Shown piece by piece: positions 1 to 8,003 of a DNA stretch of 64,000 nt (its first letter is position 1; every line of letters starts with the position of its first letter). A model generated the notes under the pieces. It was not told the origin of the DNA and ran no database searches. It worked only from the letters and a program-made list of their open reading frames with translations. The translations under genes were made by a program, and so were the position numbers. Source of the stretch: Streptomyces sp. S.PNR 29 (GTDB taxonomy: Bacteria > Actinomycetota > Actinomycetes > Streptomycetales > Streptomycetaceae); assembly GCF_030386795.1 (NCBI RefSeq), contig NZ_JANUQM010000012.1, positions 62,001-126,000 on the forward strand, written 5' to 3'.

Positions 1-125
1 TCCAGGGCTCCCCGCAGGCCGTCGCAGCGGCGAGCGACACGCTGGCCCACGCCTTCAGGACCCGCGACGAGGGGGTGGCCTCCGGCGACCAGGAGCAGGA
101 GAGGCAGCTGCTCCTGGTGCCGTGA
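1..125 (+). CDS. C-terminal end of a truncated unknown protein
   Basis: Only the last 40 codons or so are present. They read in frame from base 3 to a TGA at 123-125. The visible tail is Ala/Gln/Glu rich (ending LLLVP) and shows no motif I recognise. It converges on the aldo/keto reductase, whose stop lies 10 bases further on. The start lies outside the window and I cannot propose a function. Confidence 0.45.
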   Translation, partial: QGSPQAVAAASDTLAHAFRTRDEGVASGDQEQERQLLLVP

Positions 126-134
126 AGAGGCTGC

Positions 135-1118
135 CTACCAGCGGCCCTCGACCTGGTCCTTGATACGCCGTTCGTACAGGTCGCGGATCTTCGTGAGCGT
201 CTCCTCGGACAGCTCCGGCAGCCGGGCCGCGTCCGCGTTGGCGCGGGCCTGCTCGGGCGAGCGGGCTCCCGGGATCACGGTGGTCACACCCGGCTGCTGG
301 ATGATCCAGCGCAGCGCCAGCTGTGCCGGGGTGCATCCCAGCGGGGCGAGTGCGGCGAACTCGGCGGCGGCCTCGACGCCGGTCACGTAGTCGACGCCGG
401 AGAAGGTCTCGCCCACGTCGAAGGACTCGCCGTGCCGGTTGTAGGTGCGGTGGTCGTTCGCGGGGAAGACGGTGTCCTTGGTGTACTTGCCGGACAGCAG
501 GCCTGAGGCGAGCGGCACCCGGGCGATGATGCCGACGCCCGCTTCCCGCGCCGCCGGCAGAACCTCGCGCAAGGGCTTCATACGGAACGGGTTGAGGATG
601 ATCTGCACGCTCGCCACGTTCGGCCGGGCGATCGCGGTCAGCGCCTCCGCGCAGGTCTCCACACTGACGCCGTAGGCGGCGATCCGCTCCTCCTCGACAA
701 GGGTGTCCAGGGCGTCGAACACCTCGTCCGTGGAGTAGACAGGCGTCGGCGGGCAGTGCAGCTGCACCAGGTCGATACGGTCGACGCCGAGGTTGCGCCG
801 GGAGCGGTCGTTCCAGGCCCGGAAGTTGTCCAGGACGTAGTTCTCCGGGATCTGGTCCACGCGGCGGCCCATCTTCGTGGCGACCAGTACGTGCAGATCG
901 GGCCGCGCGCTCAGGAACGTCGCGATGGTCTGCTCGCTGCGTCCGTCGCCGTAGACGTCCGCCGTGTCGAAGAAGGTCACCCCCGACTCGGCTGCCGCCT
1001 CCAGCACGGCCAGGGCTTCCTTGTCGTCGACGTCTCCCCAGTCGGCCCCCAGCTGCCACGTGCCGAGACCGACCACGGAGGCGTGCTGACCCGACCTGTC
1101 GAATGTGCGCTCGTCCAT
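135..1118 (-). CDS. aldo/keto reductase
   Basis: A 327-residue NADPH-dependent oxidoreductase of the AKR TIM-barrel family, probably cytosolic. The catalytic Asp and Tyr are in FFDTADVYGDGRSE and the Lys in VLVATKMGRR. The nicotinamide-side strand ISN-type region and the IPGARSPEQ NADP-phosphate binding loop near residue 285 are also present. I start at the ATG giving MDERTFDRSG, because family alignments normally begin just before the GLGTWQLG segment; the frame stays open 24 codons further upstream. It is divergent from the cholesterol oxidase gene and shares a 136-base control region with it. The substrate cannot be read from sequence; carbonyl or sugar reduction is the family norm. Confidence 0.85.
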   Translation of the reverse strand: MDERTFDRSGQHASVVGLGTWQLGADWGDVDDKEALAVLEAAAESGVTFFDTADVYGDGRSEQTIATFLSARPDLHVLVATKMGRRVDQIPENYVLDNFRAWNDRSRRNLGVDRIDLVQLHCPPTPVYSTDEVFDALDTLVEEERIAAYGVSVETCAEALTAIARPNVASVQIILNPFRMKPLREVLPAAREAGVGIIARVPLASGLLSGKYTKDTVFPANDHRTYNRHGESFDVGETFSGVDYVTGVEAAAEFAALAPLGCTPAQLALRWIIQQPGVTTVIPGARSPEQARANADAARLPELSEETLTKIRDLYERRIKDQVEGRW

Positions 1119-1177
1119 GGGCGTCAGTCTGACATCCGTCACGTCCGTGCGTGGAAGTACCCGCTCCGGCGCGACTT

Positions 1178-1190
1178 GTGAAAGTTTCAC
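1178..1190. promoter_or_regulatory. palindrome in the AKR/cholesterol oxidase divergent region
   Basis: GTGAAA-G-TTTCAC is a perfect inverted repeat with a single central base, 60 bases upstream of the reductase start and 64 bases upstream of the oxidase start. A weaker repeat, CACTC-N4-GAGTG, follows at 1188-1201. The placement suits an operator that controls both genes. The TetR gene about 1.8 kb away is the nearest regulator, but it has its own clear site, so the cognate protein is unknown. Confidence 0.4.
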
Positions 1191-1254
1191 TCACAGGAGT
1201 GATGAGACAGGTCAGGAGCAGGGCTCTTGTGGACCCGGCTCCTAGCGTGAGTCC

Positions 1255-2988
1255 GTGACCGACCTCCACCTGCCCTCGGACGACTCGGACGACAGCCGTC
1301 CCGCTCCCTGGACCCGTCGGGGTTTTCTCCGCACCGCCGCCGCTCTGTCCGCCGTACCCGTGGTGCTCTCGGCGGACCCGGCCGTCGCCGCGCAGGAGTT
1401 GCCTGACTTCCCTGCGGGCGTCGCCCTCTACCGCTCGGCGTACCGGAACTGGGCCGGCGAGATCACCGCCGACGGCCTGTGGGCCTGTGCTCCGGCCGAC
1501 GCGGACCAGGTGGTCGCCGTCGTCAACTGGGCCTGGCGGCACGGCTGGAGGGTGCGTGCCCGGGGTTCCTCGCACGGCTGGTCGCCGCTGACGGTCACGG
1601 AGGGGACCCGGTCGGCCGCGCCCCTCCTCCTGGTCGACACCGCCACCCACCTCACCGGCCTGGCCCTTCGGTCCCCGACCGCCGTACGGGCCGGGACCGG
1701 CGTCACGATGGAGGCCCTGCTCACCCACCTGGAGCAGCACGGCCTCGGAGTCACGGCCACGCCCGCGCCCGGCGACCTGACCCTGGGCGGGGCGCTGGCC
1801 GTCGACGCGCACGGCACCGCCGTACCGGCGGAAGGCGAACAGCGGCCGCCCGGCCACACGTACGGCTCGCTGAGCAATCTCGTCCTGTCGCTGACGGCGG
1901 TGGTGTGGGACGAGGCGAGCGACGCCTACGTACTGCGGACGTTCCGCCGCGACGAGGAGGACTGCGCCGCGTTGCTCACGCATCTCGGGCGGTCCCTGGT
2001 CACCGAGGTGGTGCTGCGGGTGGGGGCGAACACCCGCCTGCGGTGCGTGAGCCGTGTCGACATTCCGGCCGGTGAGCTCTTCGCGGCCCCCGGCAGCGGC
2101 GGTCGCACCTTCGAGAGGTTCCTTCAGGAGTCCGGACGGGTCGAGGCGATCTGGTTCGCCTTCACGGAGTTCCCGTGGCTGAAGGTGTGGAGCGTCTCCC
2201 CCAGCCGGCCGCCGACCTCGCGGCGGGTGACGCGGCCGTACAACTACCCGTTCTCCGACAACGTCCCGACCCCGGTGGCGGACCTGGCCGGGCGGATGGT
2301 CTCGGACGGGGCCTGGCATCTGGCGCCGGCGCTCGGCCAGGCGCAGTACGACACGGCCGCGCTGGGGCTCGTGGCGACCCTGTCGGCGGACATCTGGGGG
2401 CCGTCCAAGAACACCCTGCTGTACCTGAAGCCCACCACGCTGCGGGTCCACGCCAACGGGTACGCCGTGCTCACCCGCCGGTCCCGAGTGCAGCGCGTGA
2501 TCGCCGAGTTCACCTCCTTCTACCGGGAGCGGCTCTCGGCGTACGCGGCCCGGGGCCGCTTCCCGGTCAACGGCTCGGTGGAGATCCGGGTGACGGGCCT
2601 CGACGACCCGGCCGACACCGGACTCGACGGCGCCCGCGCCCCGCTGCTGTCGGCGCTCCGGCCGGCCACGGAGCATCTCGAGTGGGACACGGCCGTGTGG
2701 CTGGACGTGCTGACGCTGCCCGGCACACCGTACGCGGAGGCGTTCCTGCGTGAGATCGAGCGGTTCCTGCTGGGCGCGTACGACGGTGGCCACGCCCTCG
2801 CCCGGGTCGAGTGGTCCAAGGGCTGGGCCTACACGGACCAGGCGGTGTGGAGCGACGAGGAGGTGCTGGGCAGGGTGGTGCCCGGCTCCTTCGGTACGGC
2901 CGTGTGGCAGCGGGCGTCCGGCGTCCTGGACCGGCTCGACCCGCACGGCGTCTTCGCCAACGCCTTCCTGGACCGCCTGTTCGGCTAG
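1255..2988 (+). CDS. secreted class II cholesterol oxidase-like FAD oxidoreductase
   Basis: A 577-residue exported flavoenzyme. A twin-arginine signal (RRGFLRTAAALSAVPVV, cleavage after about residue 46, AVA-A) precedes the LPDFPAGVALYRSAYRNWAGEI segment that opens Brevibacterium-type class II cholesterol oxidases of the vanillyl-alcohol-oxidase fold. The PCMH FAD domain follows. RARGSSHGWSPLTV holds a His (residue 107) where this class attaches FAD covalently, and PGDLTLGGALAVDAHG is the second FAD loop. The C-terminal substrate domain is intact to the usual length. It would oxidise 3-beta-hydroxysteroids with O2 outside the cell; another secondary alcohol cannot be excluded. The start is a GTG. 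The stop is shared with the convergent TetR gene through one CTAG. Confidence 0.82.
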   Translation: MTDLHLPSDDSDDSRPAPWTRRGFLRTAAALSAVPVVLSADPAVAAQELPDFPAGVALYRSAYRNWAGEITADGLWACAPADADQVVAVVNWAWRHGWRVRARGSSHGWSPLTVTEGTRSAAPLLLVDTATHLTGLALRSPTAVRAGTGVTMEALLTHLEQHGLGVTATPAPGDLTLGGALAVDAHGTAVPAEGEQRPPGHTYGSLSNLVLSLTAVVWDEASDAYVLRTFRRDEEDCAALLTHLGRSLVTEVVLRVGANTRLRCVSRVDIPAGELFAAPGSGGRTFERFLQESGRVEAIWFAFTEFPWLKVWSVSPSRPPTSRRVTRPYNYPFSDNVPTPVADLAGRMVSDGAWHLAPALGQAQYDTAALGLVATLSADIWGPSKNTLLYLKPTTLRVHANGYAVLTRRSRVQRVIAEFTSFYRERLSAYAARGRFPVNGSVEIRVTGLDDPADTGLDGARAPLLSALRPATEHLEWDTAVWLDVLTLPGTPYAEAFLREIERFLLGAYDGGHALARVEWSKGWAYTDQAVWSDEEVLGRVVPGSFGTAVWQRASGVLDRLDPHGVFANAFLDRLFG

Positions 2989-3569
2989 GGCGTGAGGTGG
3001 GCCTGCACCGCGGGCGCGTACCGGTCGACCAGAGCGTCGACGGTGGTGGCGCGCAGGTGGGTGCCGCGGGCGATGCCGTACATCACGCCGAGGCCGAGCA
3101 GGGTGGCGACGGCCAGTTCGGCGCGCAGGCCGGTGTCGGGGCCGGTGAGGCGCTCGGTGAGACGGTCGGTCACCTGGGTGCGGAAGTTGGCGCGCAGGAT
3201 GTCGCCCTGTGCGCCGTGCAGGGGCGCGAACACGATACGGAGGAGGGGGTCGGCGCCGTGCTCGGACTGGCTGACCAGCACATGCCGGACCATGTGCCGG
3301 CCGAGTTCCTCCAGCGGGGCGTCCAGCAGGGCGTCGGCGTCGGACTCGAAGGACATGACGCGGGCGAAGAGGGCGTCCTTGTTGCCGAAGTACTTCAGGA
3401 TCAACGGCGGGCTCACCCCGGCGCGTTCGGCGACGGCCTTGAGCGTGATGTCGGCGTGGGCGTGACGCGCCAGGAGGTGGCGGGCCGCCTTGAGGATGGC
3501 CGCCTTGGTGGCCTCGGCGTCCCGGCGTGGGGGCGCGGACGTGGGGGGTGGGGTGCTCACGGCACTCAT
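2985..3569 (-). CDS. TetR-family transcriptional regulator
   Basis: A 194-residue repressor. The N-terminal helix-turn-helix lies at about residues 33-60 (DITLKAVAERAGVSPPLILKYFGNKDALF), the canonical TetR signature. The C-terminal ligand domain follows, including a predicted helix with several His residues (GRHMVRHVLV). The ATG overlaps the stop of the upstream MFS gene by ATGA, so the two are translationally coupled and the regulator is the second gene of the exporter operon. Its operators are very probably the two palindromes ahead of the MFS gene, giving autoregulated, ligand-relieved control of efflux. The ligand is unknown. Confidence 0.9.
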   Translation of the reverse strand: MSAVSTPPPTSAPPRRDAEATKAAILKAARHLLARHAHADITLKAVAERAGVSPPLILKYFGNKDALFARVMSFESDADALLDAPLEELGRHMVRHVLVSQSEHGADPLLRIVFAPLHGAQGDILRANFRTQVTDRLTERLTGPDTGLRAELAVATLLGLGVMYGIARGTHLRATTVDALVDRYAPAVQAHLTP

Positions 3570-5035
3570 GCTCCCTCCATCGCCTCGTCCCGGGCACGGC
3601 GGGTGCGGCTGCGAGCGCTGTCCGGCACGCGGTCTCCGGGTATGGACAGTGCCGTCGCGCAGGCCGCCAGGGCGACCGCGCCGGCCATCGCGAAGGCCAG
3701 CAGATAGCCGTGCAGCGTCGGTACCGGCGCCCCGCCGACCAGGCTGGTGCGGTGCACCAGAACGGCGGCCACGGCGGCGCTGGAGACGGCCTGCCCGATG
3801 GTGCGCATCAGGACGTTGACGCCATTGGCGGACGCGGTCTGTCCGGCCGGTACGGCGCGCAGGATGAGGGTGGGCAGCGCCGAGTAGGCGAGGGTGGTGC
3901 CGGTCGCCACGACCGTGGCACCCAGGATGATCATCCAGAGGTCACGGCTGTCGACGATGCGCAGCCCGTAGCCGAGGGCGATGACGCCGGCCCCGAGGGC
4001 GAGGGTGACGCGCGGCCCGCGCGCCGCGGAGACACGGGCCGACAGCGGCGAGAACAGCAGCATGGTGACGCCCCCGGGGAGCAGGCACAGGCCGGTGGCG
4101 ACGATGGACAGCCCGAGCCCGTACCCGGTGGCCTCGGGCGCCTGCACCAGCTGGGCCGTGACGAGGGAGTTGGCGTAGAACGCGAACCCGGTCAGCAGGG
4201 CGGCCACATGGGACAGGCCGACCCTGGGCCGCGACACGAGCCGCAGGTCGACCAGGGGCCGTTCGGCCCGCAGCTGCTGCCACCACCACAGGGCCAGTAC
4301 GACGACGGCGCCGGCGAACAGCGCCACGATCCGCGGGCTGCCCCACCCCCACTGCCCGCCCTGGGACACCCCGAGCAGCAGGCACACCAGTCCGGCCGCC
4401 AGCCCCAGCGCACCCGGCACGTCGAACCGGCCGGGCTCGCGCACCGGCGACTCCCTTACGGCCCACCGGACCAGCGTCACCCCCGTGGCGCCGAGGGCGC
4501 TGGTCACCCAGAACATGGTGTGCCAGTTCGCGTACTGCACGATCACCGCGGCGAGCGGCAGGCCCAGCGCGGCCCCGATGCCGACGGTGGAACTCATCAG
4601 CGCGACCGCGCTTCCCCGGCGCTCCGGCGGGAGTTCGTCCCGCAGGATGCTGATGGACAGGGGGACGACGGCGGAGGCGGCGCCCGAGAGGGTGCGGGCG
4701 GCGATGAGCACGCCGATGTCGGAGGTGACGGCGCACAGGACGGAGCCGGCGGTCATCAGCCCGAGGGCCGCCATCAGTACCCGTCGCTTGCCGTACATGT
4801 CACCGGCCCGGCCGAGGACCGGGGTGAGGACGGCCCCGGACAGCAGGGTCGCCGTGACCATCCAGGAGACCGCGCCCGCCGAGGCGCCCGTCAGCCGCGG
4901 CAGGTCCGGGAGCAGCGGGACGACGACGGTCTGCATGACGGCCATGAGGATGCCGCCGAACGCCAGCACCGGCACGGTCGACCGGGCCCGCAGGCCGGTC
5001 CGTCCGGTGTGCGGTGTCGGGGCGGCCTGGTCCAT
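3566..5035 (-). CDS. MFS drug efflux transporter (DHA2/EmrB-QacA type)
   Basis: A 489-residue integral membrane protein. It shows repeated 20-residue hydrophobic segments, the family motif RAGDMYGKRRVLM between TM2 and TM3, and motif C-like GAALGLPLAAVI in TM5. Size and motifs fit proton-driven multidrug exporters with 12-14 TM helices. It is the first gene of a two-gene operon with a TetR repressor, and two 18-base palindromic operators lie 30-71 bases upstream of its ATG. That context points to export of a small molecule sensed by the repressor. The substrate cannot be told from the sequence. Confidence 0.9.
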   Translation of the reverse strand: MDQAAPTPHTGRTGLRARSTVPVLAFGGILMAVMQTVVVPLLPDLPRLTGASAGAVSWMVTATLLSGAVLTPVLGRAGDMYGKRRVLMAALGLMTAGSVLCAVTSDIGVLIAARTLSGAASAVVPLSISILRDELPPERRGSAVALMSSTVGIGAALGLPLAAVIVQYANWHTMFWVTSALGATGVTLVRWAVRESPVREPGRFDVPGALGLAAGLVCLLLGVSQGGQWGWGSPRIVALFAGAVVVLALWWWQQLRAERPLVDLRLVSRPRVGLSHVAALLTGFAFYANSLVTAQLVQAPEATGYGLGLSIVATGLCLLPGGVTMLLFSPLSARVSAARGPRVTLALGAGVIALGYGLRIVDSRDLWMIILGATVVATGTTLAYSALPTLILRAVPAGQTASANGVNVLMRTIGQAVSSAAVAAVLVHRTSLVGGAPVPTLHGYLLAFAMAGAVALAACATALSIPGDRVPDSARSRTRRARDEAMEGA

Positions 5036-5064
5036 CGGCCCTCCAGGGAGCGGACGAAAAGAAT

Positions 5065-5106
5065 GGTGAATGGCAATTCACCTTAGCCGGTGAATTGCCA
5101 TTCACC
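5065..5106. promoter_or_regulatory. double TetR operator upstream of the MFS-TetR operon
   Basis: Two 18-base sites, 5065-5082 and 5089-5106, are exact reverse complements of each other. Each is itself a palindrome of the form GGTGAAT-N4-ATTCACC, with cores GGCA and TGCC. Their centres are 24 bases apart, so two repressor dimers could bind almost adjacent. The position just upstream of the MFS start suits steric repression. Assignment to the TetR protein of this operon is inference from proximity. Confidence 0.75.
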
Positions 5107-5437
5107 CAAGGCCGGGTTCCGTCATGTGAGGCGCACGGGCAGGCGCAGGCCGCCGAGGCCCGCCCGCGCGATCGCGTCAGCTTCGCGGCGTGAGGCACGC
5201 CACTGGCGGCACACCGGCCCGCGAAAACAGCCCCCGAACTGGCCCTCCAGGGGGAGGAATTCCCCCTTCCGGGGCCCTGCGACCCCTGGGCGCGACAAGA
5301 TCATCTTCGTTCAATCTTGCACGGCATGTGGGCAATTGTCCTGATCACAGCCAACCAACTGTGAGGGATTTCTCCCGGTCTCGGCCGGGCCGATAGGCAT
5401 GCGGCGTCGTCCCACCGAACGAACCCAGGAGGTCCGT
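5107..5437. other. non-coding region upstream of melC1
   Basis: About 330 bases between the MFS operator and the tyrosinase operon. No convincing gene is present; the short open frames have atypical composition. It contains a perfect inverted repeat TCACAG-N8-CTGTGA at 5345-5364 and a CCCGG-N6-CCGGG repeat just upstream of the melC1 ribosome site. Both may be part of the melC promoter/leader. A clean AGGAGGT ribosome site precedes melC1. Confidence 0.5.
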
Positions 5438-5803
5438 ATGCCGGAACTCAGCCGCCGTCGCGCACTCACCGCCGCAGCCGCCCTCGCCGCGGCCGCCGGA
5501 GCCCAGACGGTCACCATCCCGTCCGCGTCCGCCGCGGAGCACCACCACTCCCCCGAGGCCTTCGACGAGGTCTACAAGGGCCGCCGCATACAGGGCCGGC
5601 CGGTCGAAGGAGCCGGTCACCACCACGGCTCCGGCTACGCCGTGTTCATCGACGGGGTGGAGCTGCACGTGATGCGGAACGCCGACGGCGGCTGGATCAG
5701 CGTCGTCAGCCACTACGACCCGGTGACCACGCCGCGCGCGGCCGCCCGCGCCGCGGTCGACGAGTTGCAGGGCGCGCCACTGCTCCCCTTCCCCGCCAAC
5801 TGA
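5438..5803 (+). CDS. melC1: tyrosinase copper chaperone MelC1
   Basis: A 121-residue accessory protein that loads copper into apo-tyrosinase and carries the pair through the Tat pathway. It has an RRRALTAAAALAAAA twin-arginine signal with cleavage near SASAA. The HHH run just after it, the HHHGSGYAVFIDGVELHVMRN core and a short basic-free C-terminus are typical of the family, and the length is normal. The ATG has a strong AGGAGGT site 6 bases upstream, which sets the start over an earlier in-frame ATG. The tyrosinase gene follows 52 bases downstream, so both are probably one transcript. Confidence 0.95.
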   Translation: MPELSRRRALTAAAALAAAAGAQTVTIPSASAAEHHHSPEAFDEVYKGRRIQGRPVEGAGHHHGSGYAVFIDGVELHVMRNADGGWISVVSHYDPVTTPRAAARAAVDELQGAPLLPFPAN

Positions 5804-5855
5804 CGCCTTCTCGCACGCATCCTGTTCTCGTACGCACCCTGGGAGCCACCCGCAC

Positions 5856-6680
5856 ATGACCGTCCGCAAGAACCAGGCGAACCTCACCACCGACGAGAAA
5901 CGACGCTTCGTCGCCGCGGTTCTGGAACTCAAGCGCAGCGGCCGTTACGACGCCTTCGTCACGACACACAACGCCTTCATCGTCGCCGACACCGACGACG
6001 GCGAGCGGACGGGCCACCGGTCACCGTCCTTCCTGCCCTGGCACCGCAGATTCCTCCTGGAGTTCGAGCGGGCGCTGCAGTCGGTGGACGCCTCGGTGGC
6101 GCTGCCGTACTGGGACTGGAGCACGGACCGCTCGGCGCGGGCATCGCTGTGGGCGCCGGACTTCCTGGGCGGCAGCGGGCGCAGCCTGGACGGGCGGGTG
6201 ATGGACGGGCCGTTCGCCGCGTCCACGGGAAACTGGCCGATCACCGTGCGCGTGGACGGGCGTACGTTCCTGCGCCGTTCGCTCGGCGCGGGCGGGCGGC
6301 AACTGCCGACCCGGGCCGAGGTCGAGTCGGTGCTGTCGATATCCACGTACGACATGGCGCCCTGGAACAGCGCCTCGGACGGTTTCCGCAACCATCTGGA
6401 GGGCTGGCGGGGCGTGAACCTGCACAACCGGGTCCACGTCTGGGTCGGGGGGCAGATGGCGACCGGCGTCTCGCCCAACGACCCCGTGTTCTGGTTGCAC
6501 CACGCCTACATCGACAAGCTGTGGGCCGAGTGGCAGCGCCGCCACCCCGGATCCGGCTATGCGCCCACCGCCGGGACGCCGGACGTGGTCGACCTGCGGG
6601 AGCCGATGAAGCCGTGGAACGACGTGACGCCGGCCGACCTGCTCGACCACACCGCCCACTACACCTTCGACACCCACTGA
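5856..6680 (+). CDS. melC2: tyrosinase MelC2
   Basis: A 274-residue type-3 copper monooxygenase that hydroxylates monophenols and oxidises o-diphenols to quinones, the first steps of melanin formation. All six copper ligands are visible at the canonical Streptomyces positions: His38, His54 and His63 for CuA (TTH, GHR, PWHRRF) and His190, His194 and His216 for CuB (NLHNRVHVW, FWLHH). It lacks its own signal peptide, as expected for a protein that is co-exported with MelC1. Length and motifs are intact, so the strain should be able to make diffusible melanin if the operon is expressed. Confidence 0.97.
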   Translation: MTVRKNQANLTTDEKRRFVAAVLELKRSGRYDAFVTTHNAFIVADTDDGERTGHRSPSFLPWHRRFLLEFERALQSVDASVALPYWDWSTDRSARASLWAPDFLGGSGRSLDGRVMDGPFAASTGNWPITVRVDGRTFLRRSLGAGGRQLPTRAEVESVLSISTYDMAPWNSASDGFRNHLEGWRGVNLHNRVHVWVGGQMATGVSPNDPVFWLHHAYIDKLWAEWQRRHPGSGYAPTAGTPDVVDLREPMKPWNDVTPADLLDHTAHYTFDTH

Positions 6681-6714
6681 GCCCCCTCGACGCCGGCCGA
6701 CCGCCCGAATCGAC

Positions 6715-6739
6715 GGTTCGCTCCGCAGGTCAGGGGTAC
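6715..6739 (+). promoter_or_regulatory. candidate sigma-B-type promoter
   Basis: GGTT, a 15-base spacer and GGGTAC match the Streptomyces SigB-family consensus as I recall it (GNNT-N14-16-GGGTAY). It lies about 50 bases upstream of the GTG of the SRPBCC gene. No transcript data are available here; the call rests on the match and placement. Confidence 0.5.
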
Positions 6740-6791
6740 CCACGCGGGGCAGAACGGAAGATGTCGAAGGCACTGAAGGAGGAGTCGCGTC

Positions 6792-7244
6792 GTGTCGAAG
6801 GTCGAGGAATCCATCGAGGTCGGCGTCCCCGTGCACACCGCGTACAACCAGTGGACGCAGTTCGAGTCGTTCCCGGAGTTCATGAGCGGCGTGGAGCGCA
6901 TCGAGCAGCGCACCGACACGCTCACGCACTGGGTGACGAATGTGAACGGCGTTCACAAGGAGTTCGACGCGGAGATCACGGAACAGATCCCGGACGAGCG
7001 GGTCGCCTGGACCACGATCGCCGGTGAGGCCAGGCAGGCCGGTGTCGTCACCTTCCACCGCCTCGACGACGACCACACCAAGGTGATGCTGCAGATGGAC
7101 TTCAGTCCCGAGGGCATCACCGAGACCGTCGGCGACAAGCTCGGATTCGTGAAGCGGCAGACCAAGGGCGACCTGGAGCGCTTCAAGTCGTTCATCGAGG
7201 AGCGCGGCCGGGAGACCGGCGGCTGGCGCGGCACGGTCGTGTGA
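6792..7244 (+). CDS. SRPBCC (START-fold) polyketide cyclase/dehydrase-like protein
   Basis: A 150-residue single-domain helix-grip protein. Signature stretches are SIEVGVPVHTAYNQWTQFESFPEFMSGVERIEQ at the N-terminus and VAWTTIAGEARQAGVVTFHRLDDDHTKVMLQMDF in the sheet. A long C-terminal helix (residues about 118-140) covers the cavity. This fold binds hydrophobic ligands; in Streptomyces this subfamily is usually an uncharacterised stress-associated protein rather than a polyketide cyclase. The GTG start is preceded by a GGAGG site. A sigma-B-like promoter upstream supports stress regulation. Confidence 0.85.
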   Translation: MSKVEESIEVGVPVHTAYNQWTQFESFPEFMSGVERIEQRTDTLTHWVTNVNGVHKEFDAEITEQIPDERVAWTTIAGEARQAGVVTFHRLDDDHTKVMLQMDFSPEGITETVGDKLGFVKRQTKGDLERFKSFIEERGRETGGWRGTVV

Positions 7245-7256
7245 GCCGCCCGGGGG

Positions 7257-7943
7257 CTACCCGGCCGCCGCCGTGCGGCACTCCGGGTGGCCCCAGCCCT
7301 GGTCGTTCTTGGCGATGGGTTCCCCGGCCGCGTAACCGCGTCCACAGACGCAGCGGCCGGGGAACTTCGCCTTGATGGTGCGGGACGAGCTTCCGCCGCG
7401 CGACCGGGACGCGGCGGGCCGGCGGCGCGGGGCCTTGGCCGGCGGGGCGTCCGGCGCGGACGGCGGCTCGGGCGAGCCGAGGGCGCTGCCCGCGGGCTCC
7501 TGGACGGTGGCCGCCTGGCTGGCGGCGCGGTCGGCGAAGTCGTTGAGCCGGTCTCCGTCGACCTGGTGGGCGGGGACGTAGCGGAACTCGACCGTGCGAC
7601 CGTCGAGCAGCTCGTCGATGCGTACCACCAGGTCCCGGTTGGCGACCGGCTTACCGGCGGCCGTCTTCCAGCCGTTGCGCTTCCAGCCGGGCAGCCAGGT
7701 GGTGACGGCCTTCATGGCGTACTGCGAGTCCATCCGGATCTCCAGCGGCACGTCCGGGTCGGTCGCCGCCAACAGGCGTTCCAGCGCGGTGAGTTCCGCG
7801 ACGTTGTTGGTGGCCTTCCCCAGCGGCCCCGCCTCCCAGCGGGCCGGGATCTCCGTCTCGTCGGCGACGACCCAGGCCCAGCCCGCCGGCCCGGGGTTTC
7901 CCTTCGAAGCCCCGTCGCACGCGGCCACAACACGTTCACGCAT
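7257..7943 (-). CDS. rnhA: ribonuclease HI with C-terminal extension
   Basis: A 228-residue enzyme that cleaves RNA in RNA-DNA hybrids. The four catalytic acids are visible: Asp in AACDGASKGNPGPAGW, Glu in NNVAELTALE, Asp in EIRMDSQYAMKAV and the last Asp in DRLNDFADRAA. After the RNase H domain (about residues 1-140) come a low-complexity Pro/Ala/Ser linker and a short basic Cys-containing tail (CVCGRGYAAGEPIAKN...HPEC) that resembles a zinc-ribbon. I start at MRERVV; an ATG four codons upstream is also possible. It converges on the SRPBCC gene 12 bases away. Confidence 0.9.
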   Translation of the reverse strand: MRERVVAACDGASKGNPGPAGWAWVVADETEIPARWEAGPLGKATNNVAELTALERLLAATDPDVPLEIRMDSQYAMKAVTTWLPGWKRNGWKTAAGKPVANRDLVVRIDELLDGRTVEFRYVPAHQVDGDRLNDFADRAASQAATVQEPAGSALGSPEPPSAPDAPPAKAPRRRPAASRSRGGSSSRTIKAKFPGRCVCGRGYAAGEPIAKNDQGWGHPECRTAAAG

Positions 7944-8003
7944 GGACACGATCATGCCATGGGCGGGCCGGGTGGTCGGCACGGGTCATGCGTCCCGGGT
8001 CGT

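Noticed and set aside
55..3597. A 1180-codon open frame on the plus strand
   Set aside because: It runs antisense to the aldo/keto reductase and TetR genes and out of frame with the cholesterol oxidase. Its translation is Arg/Pro/Gly-rich without domains, the usual shadow of high-GC codon bias.
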